Below, in pieces: positions 59,796-64,000 of a DNA stretch of 64,000 nt. The DNA is taken from positions 62,001 through 126,000 of the forward strand of contig NZ_RKIC01000014.1 of assembly GCF_003755185.1 (NCBI RefSeq). Direction: 5' to 3'. Position 1 is the stretch's first letter. Every line of letters begins with the position of its first letter. The DNA is from Frigoribacterium sp. PhB24 (lineage in GTDB: Bacteria > Actinomycetota > Actinomycetes > Actinomycetales > Microbacteriaceae). Below the pieces are notes generated by a model, which saw only the letters and a list, made by a program, of their open reading frames with translations, was not told where the DNA came from and made no database searches. Position numbers and translations under genes: made by a program.

Positions 59796-60518
59796 TCACG
59801 GGCCCGCGGCGGCGTCCGCGTCGCCGTCGGGCACGAAGCGGTAGCCCATGCCGAGCACCGTGACGAGGTGTCGGGGCGCGGACGGCACCGGTTCGAGCTT
59901 CTTGCGCAACTGGGCGAAGTAGAGCCTGAGGTACCCCGTGTCCTTCGCGTGGAACGGCCCCCAGACCTCGGTCAGGATGGTCTCGCGCGAGATCAGCTTG
60001 TCGGGGCTGTGCAGCAGCAGCTCGAGGATCTTCCACTCGGTCGGCGTCAAGCGGATCGACTCGCCCGCCGGCTGCCGCAGCACGGTCTTCGCCGCGAGGT
60101 CGACCTGCACGTCTCCGAACGCCACCACGGGCTGCTCGTCGTCGGTGCCCGACGGCAGCCGGCGCGTCTGCGCGCGGATGCGGGCGAGCAGCTCGTCCAT
60201 CGAGAACGGTTTCGTGACGTAGTCGTCGGCGCCCGCGTCCAGCGCCTCGACCTTGTCGGCGGCGTCGGTGCGGCCCGACACGACGAGGATCGGGACGGTG
60301 GACCAGCCGCGCAACCCCTGGATCACCTCGACCCCGTCGAGGTGCGGCATGCCGAGGTCGAGCATGACGAGGTCGGGGTGCCGGGTCGCGGCCAGGTCGA
60401 GTGCCTCACGCCCGTCGGCGGCCGTGACGACGTCGTAGCCGCGCGCCCCGAGGGTCACCTTGAGCGCCCGCAGGATCTGCGGGTCGTCGTCGGCGATCAG
60501 GATCTTCACGGCGCTCAC
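59796..60518 (-). CDS. kdpE: KdpE-type response regulator
   Basis: This 240-aa OmpR-type regulator has a receiver (ILIADDDPQILRALKVTLGA, phosphoacceptor Asp in DLVMLDLGMPHLDG, Lys in DDYVTKPFSMDELLA) and a winged-helix output domain (LTPTEWKILELLLHSPDKLI, LRLYFAQLRKKLEPVP). With KdpD it turns on the Kdp potassium pump at low K+ or high osmolarity. The GTG start overlaps the kdpD stop by four bases (GTGA). Confidence 0.95.
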   Translation of the reverse strand: MSAVKILIADDDPQILRALKVTLGARGYDVVTAADGREALDLAATRHPDLVMLDLGMPHLDGVEVIQGLRGWSTVPILVVSGRTDAADKVEALDAGADDYVTKPFSMDELLARIRAQTRRLPSGTDDEQPVVAFGDVQVDLAAKTVLRQPAGESIRLTPTEWKILELLLHSPDKLISRETILTEVWGPFHAKDTGYLRLYFAQLRKKLEPVPSAPRHLVTVLGMGYRFVPDGDADAAAGP

Positions 60519-63121
60519 GTCGCCGACCGTACCCGATCGGCGTCGGTCGACCCGCCCACGGCAGGCCCGCCCGCCGCAGGCCCGCCCGCCGGAGGCCCGC
60601 CCACGGCAGGCCCGCCCGCCGGAGGCCCGCCCACGGGCAGCCCCACCACCATGGTCAGCCCGCCACCGGGGGTGTCGTCGAGCGCGAGGGTGCCCCCCAT
60701 CGCCTCGACGAACCCCTTGCTGAGCGCGAGCCCCAGGCCGAGACCGGTGCCGTTGTCGGTGTCGCCCAGTCGTTGGAACGCCACCATGATCTCGTCGCGT
60801 CGTTCGACGGGGACCCCTGGCCCGCGGTCCACGACGCGCAACTCGACGCGGTCGCCGAAGGCGCTCGTCGAGATGCGGACGCTCGCCCCGGGCGGCGAGT
60901 GACGCAGGGCGTTGTCGAGCAGGTTGACGACCACGCGCTGCAGCAGGACGGCGTCGGCCCGCACGGGCGGCACGGTCGCACGCAGCGCCAGCTCGACGTC
61001 GGCCGGCCCCAGGCCGAGTTCGTCGAGGGCGCCGAGCACGACCTCGTCGAGGTCGACGTCCGCCGTCGTCACCGCGAGCGCCCCGGCCTGCACCCGGCTG
61101 ACGTCGAGCAGGTCGGTGACGAGGGTCGAGAGCGAGTCGAGGCTCTCGTGGGCGGTGGACAGCAGCTCGTCGCGGTCGGCGTCGCTCCAGGCGACGTCGG
61201 TCTGCCGCAGCCCGCTGACGGCCGCCGTCGCGGCGGCGAGCGGGCGACGCAGGTCGTGACCGACGGCGGCCAGCAGGGCGCTCCGCATGCGGTCGACCTC
61301 GGCGAGCGGGGCGACCTGGCCCGCGGCCCGGCTCAGCTCGGAGTGCTCGAGGGCCGCCTCGACCTGGGCGGCGACGACGTCCAGGAGGCGCCGGTCGGCT
61401 GCCTGGAGCTCGGGGCCGGTCAGCTCGAGGGTCGCGTCGGTGCCCGCGGCGATGGTCGTGGTGGTCTGAGCGGGGGACCCGGGCGCCGGGCGTCCGTCGT
61501 CGGCGAGCCGCGCCTCCCCCCGCTCGACCCCGCCCTGGACGACGCGCACCCGGGTCATGCCCAGGGCCTCGCGGGTGCGGCCGATCAGGGCCTGCAGGGC
61601 GTCCTGCCCGCGCAGCACGCTGCCGGCGACCGTGGCGAGCAGCTCGGTCTCGGCGAGCGCCCGGGCGGCGGCGCGACTGCGGCGAGCGGCCTGGTCGACG
61701 ACGTAGCTGACGATGGCGGCGTTCAGCACGTACAGGACGAGCGCCGCCAGGTGCAGCGGCTCGGCGATGGTCAGCTGGTAGATCGGCGCGATGAAGAAGA
61801 GGTCGAGAGTCACGCCGGACAGGAGCGCCGCGAGCAGGGCCGGCCAGATGCCACCCGTGACGGCCACCACCACGACCAGCAGCTGGAAGACCAGCACCGT
61901 GCCCGCGATGCCGTCCTCGGAGCGGTGTCCGGTCATCAGCGCGGTGAGCAGCGGTCCCGCCACGAGGGCGAGGACGAAGCCTGCGACCACGCGGCGTCGT
62001 GAGAGGGCCCCGCCGAGTCGCGGCAGCACCCGGTCGCGGCCGGCCGAGGCGTGGGTGACGATGTGCACGTCGATGCGGCCCGACTCGCGGATCACCGTCG
62101 AGCCGATGCCGGGGCCGGTCAACGCCGCGGCCAGGCGCCCGCGCCGGCTGACGCCGATCACGAGCTGCGAGGCGTTCACCCCCCGGGCGAAGTCGACGAG
62201 CGCGCGGGGCACGTCCGAGCCGACGACCTGGTGGTAGGTGCCGCCGAGCTTCTCGACCAGGGCCCGTTGCGCCGCGAGGGCCCCTGGCGCTCCCTGCCGC
62301 AGGCCGTCCTGGGCGCTGACGTGGACGGCGACGAGCTCTCCACCCGACGACCGCGCGGCGATGCGCGCGCCCCGGCGGATCAGCGTCTCGCCCTCCGGCC
62401 CGCCGGTCAGCGCGACGACGACGCGCTCGCGGGCCTCCCACGTGCTGTCGATGCCGTGCTCGTCGCGGTACGCCTTGAGCGCGCTGTCGACCTCGTCGGC
62501 CAGCCAGAGCAGCGCCAGCTCGCGGAGGGCCGTCAGGTTGCCCAGACGGAAGTAGTTCGAGAGCGCCGCGTCGACCCGGTCGGCCGGGTAGACGACGCCC
62601 TCGGCCAGGCGGTCCCGCAGGGCCTGGGGGGCGAGGTCGACGAGTTCGACCTGGTCGGCCCCGCGCAGCACGGCGTCGGGCACGGTCTCACGCTGGGTCG
62701 CCCCGGTGATGCGCTCGACCACGTCGGTGAGCGAGTCGACGTGCTGCACGTTGACGGTCGAGACGACGTCGATGCCGGCGTCGAGCAGCGTCTCGACGTC
62801 CTGCCAGCGCTTCTCGTGGGTGGAGCCGGGGGCGTTCGTGTGGGCGAGCTCGTCGACGAGCGCGAGCTGCGGTGACCGCGCGAGCACCGCCTCCAGGTCG
62901 AGTTCGTCCAGCGCGATGCCGCGATGGCTGACCGCCCGGCGGGGCACCACCTCGAGGTCGCCGACCAGGGCGGAGGTCGCCCGTCGCCCGTGCGTCTCGA
63001 CGACGGCCACGACGACGTCGACCCCCTCCGACCGCAGCCGTGCTCCCTCTTCGAGCATCGTGTACGTCTTGCCCACGCCGGGCGCGGCCCCCAGCAGCAC
63101 CCGCAACCGCCCTCGCTTCAT
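60515..63121 (-). CDS. kdpD: KdpD sensor histidine kinase
   Basis: This 868-aa sensor has the KdpD N-terminal domain (RLRVLLGAAPGVGKTYTMLE, Walker A; LALVDELAHTNAPGS), a Usp-like domain (about residues 240-370), four membrane helices (GFVLALVAGPLLTALMTG and following), a GAF-like segment and the kinase core: LLAAVGHDLRRPLAAATAAV (phospho-His), VVNLLDNALRHSPPG, DRGPGVP and GLGLGLALSKGFVEAMGG. After the kinase core there is an unusual Gly/Pro-rich tail of about 40 residues encoded by near-identical short repeats (60555-60640). It overlaps kdpE and follows kdpC by 12 bases. Confidence 0.95.
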   Translation of the reverse strand: MKRGRLRVLLGAAPGVGKTYTMLEEGARLRSEGVDVVVAVVETHGRRATSALVGDLEVVPRRAVSHRGIALDELDLEAVLARSPQLALVDELAHTNAPGSTHEKRWQDVETLLDAGIDVVSTVNVQHVDSLTDVVERITGATQRETVPDAVLRGADQVELVDLAPQALRDRLAEGVVYPADRVDAALSNYFRLGNLTALRELALLWLADEVDSALKAYRDEHGIDSTWEARERVVVALTGGPEGETLIRRGARIAARSSGGELVAVHVSAQDGLRQGAPGALAAQRALVEKLGGTYHQVVGSDVPRALVDFARGVNASQLVIGVSRRGRLAAALTGPGIGSTVIRESGRIDVHIVTHASAGRDRVLPRLGGALSRRRVVAGFVLALVAGPLLTALMTGHRSEDGIAGTVLVFQLLVVVVAVTGGIWPALLAALLSGVTLDLFFIAPIYQLTIAEPLHLAALVLYVLNAAIVSYVVDQAARRSRAAARALAETELLATVAGSVLRGQDALQALIGRTREALGMTRVRVVQGGVERGEARLADDGRPAPGSPAQTTTTIAAGTDATLELTGPELQAADRRLLDVVAAQVEAALEHSELSRAAGQVAPLAEVDRMRSALLAAVGHDLRRPLAAATAAVSGLRQTDVAWSDADRDELLSTAHESLDSLSTLVTDLLDVSRVQAGALAVTTADVDLDEVVLGALDELGLGPADVELALRATVPPVRADAVLLQRVVVNLLDNALRHSPPGASVRISTSAFGDRVELRVVDRGPGVPVERRDEIMVAFQRLGDTDNGTGLGLGLALSKGFVEAMGGTLALDDTPGGGLTMVVGLPVGGPPAGGPAVGGPPAGGPAAGGPAVGGSTDADRVRSAT
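60555..60640. repeat. GC-rich tandem repeat encoding the Gly/Pro tail of KdpD
   Basis: About four 18-bp units alternating GCCCGCCCGCCGGAG- and GCCCGCCCACGGCAG-like sequences encode GGPPAGGPAVGGPPAGGPAA. The repeat keeps the frame and adds a flexible tail after the kinase domain. Copy number probably varies between strains. Confidence 0.75.
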
Positions 63122-63133
63122 GCGCTCAGCCTG

Positions 63134-63739
63134 TCACCGACCGAGCCCGGCCAGCGCCACGTTGAGCTCGAGCACGTTCACGGTCGGCTCGCCGAGGTAG
63201 CCGAGGTCGCGTCCCTGCACGTGCTGCTCGACGAGCGTGCGCACCGTGGCCTCGGGCAGCGACCGGGCCTCGGCCACCCGTGCGACCTGCTCGAGCGCGT
63301 ACTCCGGCGAGACGTGCGGGTCGAGGCCCGACCCCGAGGCGGTCAGGGCGTCGACCGGCACCGAGGCCGGGTCGACCCCGTCGAGGGTCGCCACGTCGGC
63401 CCGGCGCTGCTCGATCGCGGCGACGAGGTCGTCGTTCTCGGGGCCGAGGTTGCTGCCGCTCGACGCGGACGCGTCGTAGCCGTCGCCGGCGGCCGACGGG
63501 CGTGACCGGAACCATTCGGGCAGGGCGGCGCCGTCGGCGTCGGTGAAGGACTGCCCGATCAGCGTCGAGCCGACGGTCTGGCCGTCGACGGTCACGAGCG
63601 AGCCGTTCGCCCGGCCCGGCACGACGAGCTGCCCGATGCCGGTGATCACGGCCGTGTAGGCGAGGCCGAGCACGACGGTGGCGACCACCATGGCCCGGAG
63701 GGCGACGCCGTACTGGCGGAGCGTGGAGCGGATGTTCAT
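63134..63739 (-). CDS. kdpC: KdpC, potassium-transporting ATPase subunit C
   Basis: This 201-aa subunit of the KdpFABC potassium pump has a single N-terminal membrane helix (AMVVATVVLGLAYTAVITGI) and the conserved external part (IGQSFTDADGAALPEWFRSR, SGSNLGPENDDLVAAI, ASGSGLDPHVSPEYALEQVA, YLGEPTVNVLELNVAL). It stabilises nucleotide binding in KdpB. It lies 12 bases before kdpD in the same direction and about 139 bases after kdpB. Confidence 0.97.
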   Translation of the reverse strand: MNIRSTLRQYGVALRAMVVATVVLGLAYTAVITGIGQLVVPGRANGSLVTVDGQTVGSTLIGQSFTDADGAALPEWFRSRPSAAGDGYDASASSGSNLGPENDDLVAAIEQRRADVATLDGVDPASVPVDALTASGSGLDPHVSPEYALEQVARVAEARSLPEATVRTLVEQHVQGRDLGYLGEPTVNVLELNVALAGLGR

Positions 63740-63795
63740 GTCGGTTCTTCTTTCGGGACGGTGGCGCGAGAAGCCAAGGAGGTGCGGTGTTCGTC

Positions 63796-63865
63796 GGTCG
63801 GCGGGTTCCCGTCCTCGAGGGCGGGCCAGCGCTGACCCGCCGCCGCGGACGGGAACCCGCCGACC
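63796..63865. repeat. Long intercistronic hairpin between kdpB and kdpC
   Basis: The arms at 63796-63814 and 63847-63865 are perfect 19-bp complements beginning GGTCGGCGGGTTCCCG. A small inner stem (GGCGGG/CCCGCC) lies between. A hairpin of this size inside a pump operon could block or stabilise the transcript and set the subunit ratio. Its style resembles the other intergenic palindromes of the region. Confidence 0.85.
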
Positions 63866-63878
63866 GGGCGGGGACGGG

Positions 63879-64000
63879 TCAGAAGCCGGGCAGCAGACTG
63901 ACGACGAGGTCGATGAGCTTGATGCCGACGAAGGGCGCGACGACGCCGCCGAGGCCGTAGACCAGCAGGTTGCGCGACAGGATCTGCGACGCCGACGCCG
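63879..64000 (-). CDS. kdpB: KdpB, potassium-transporting P-type ATPase, C-terminal end
   Basis: Only the last 40 codons are in the window; the gene continues beyond base 64000. The visible end, [20 protein letters not shown] then [14 protein letters not shown], matches the last membrane helix of KdpB, the ATP-hydrolysing subunit of the Kdp pump. It is read towards kdpC in the same operon. Confidence 0.9.
   Translation of the reverse strand, partial: ASASQILSRNLLVYGLGGVVAPFVGIKLIDLVVSLLPGF

Overview
The window is GC-rich (about 70% by eye), with GTG starts, few or weak Shine-Dalgarno sites on many genes and protein families typical of Actinobacteria. The gene set (polyol permease cassette, KdpABC with a KdpD/KdpE pair, GlgX, AbiEi/DUF559 protein, VIT-type iron transporter with a ferritin-like domain) best fits a plant- or soil-associated member of the Microbacteriaceae. 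The family is inferred; the genus cannot be fixed from sequence alone.

Layout. (1) 1-7058: a polyol catabolic block. It holds the end of an FGGY sugar kinase, a convergent GntR/UTRA repressor, a zinc polyol dehydrogenase, glpX, class II fructose-bisphosphate aldolase, a polyol-type MFS permease and a small DUF1269-like membrane protein. (2) 7373-22753: a plant-glycoside block. It holds a TetR/MFS/GH3 unit, then a minus-strand series of GH2, GH78 alpha-rhamnosidase, MFS transporter, an unassigned alpha/beta-hydrolase and GH1 beta-glucosidase, controlled by a LacI regulator. A shared palindrome near GGTAACGCGCGTTACC lies before both minus-strand operons. (3) 22839-28417: an MMPL exporter with its histidine kinase and LuxR-type regulator, plus a small membrane protein with a receiver-only regulator. 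The two operons share a TACTCC-N4-GGAGTA palindrome. (4) About 29.6-40.6 kb: an integrated island with a sigma factor, a primase-helicase, small unknowns, excisionase, tyrosine integrase and a compact Gabija-like defence pair (OLD nuclease plus UvrD-like helicase), ending at the 3' end of a tRNA-Arg(ACG) gene. (5) 40.7-64 kb: a core-like region. It holds ArsR/MFS, PAP2, VIT iron transporter, DUF429, GNAT, YchJ, metallophosphoesterase, epimerase, HAD, class IV aminotransferase, glgX, an AbiEi/DUF559 protein, a potassium-type APC permease and the kdpB-C-D-E end of the potassium operon.

How the genes work together. Regions 1 and 2 bring in sugar alcohols and plant glycosides and cleave or oxidise them inside the cell. 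Region 3 looks like stress- or drug-responsive efflux. Region 4 is a mobile element carrying anti-phage cargo. Region 5 is housekeeping plus potassium homeostasis.

The least explained signals are: an 11-bp motif (AGGAGGCGCGG) found eleven times between 40.7 and 56.0 kb and not found by eye before 40.6 kb, sometimes as inverted pairs in hairpins; an AbiEi/DUF559 gene bracketed by two related long palindromes; the compact Gabija-like pair with an altered P-loop; and an island-encoded sigma factor.
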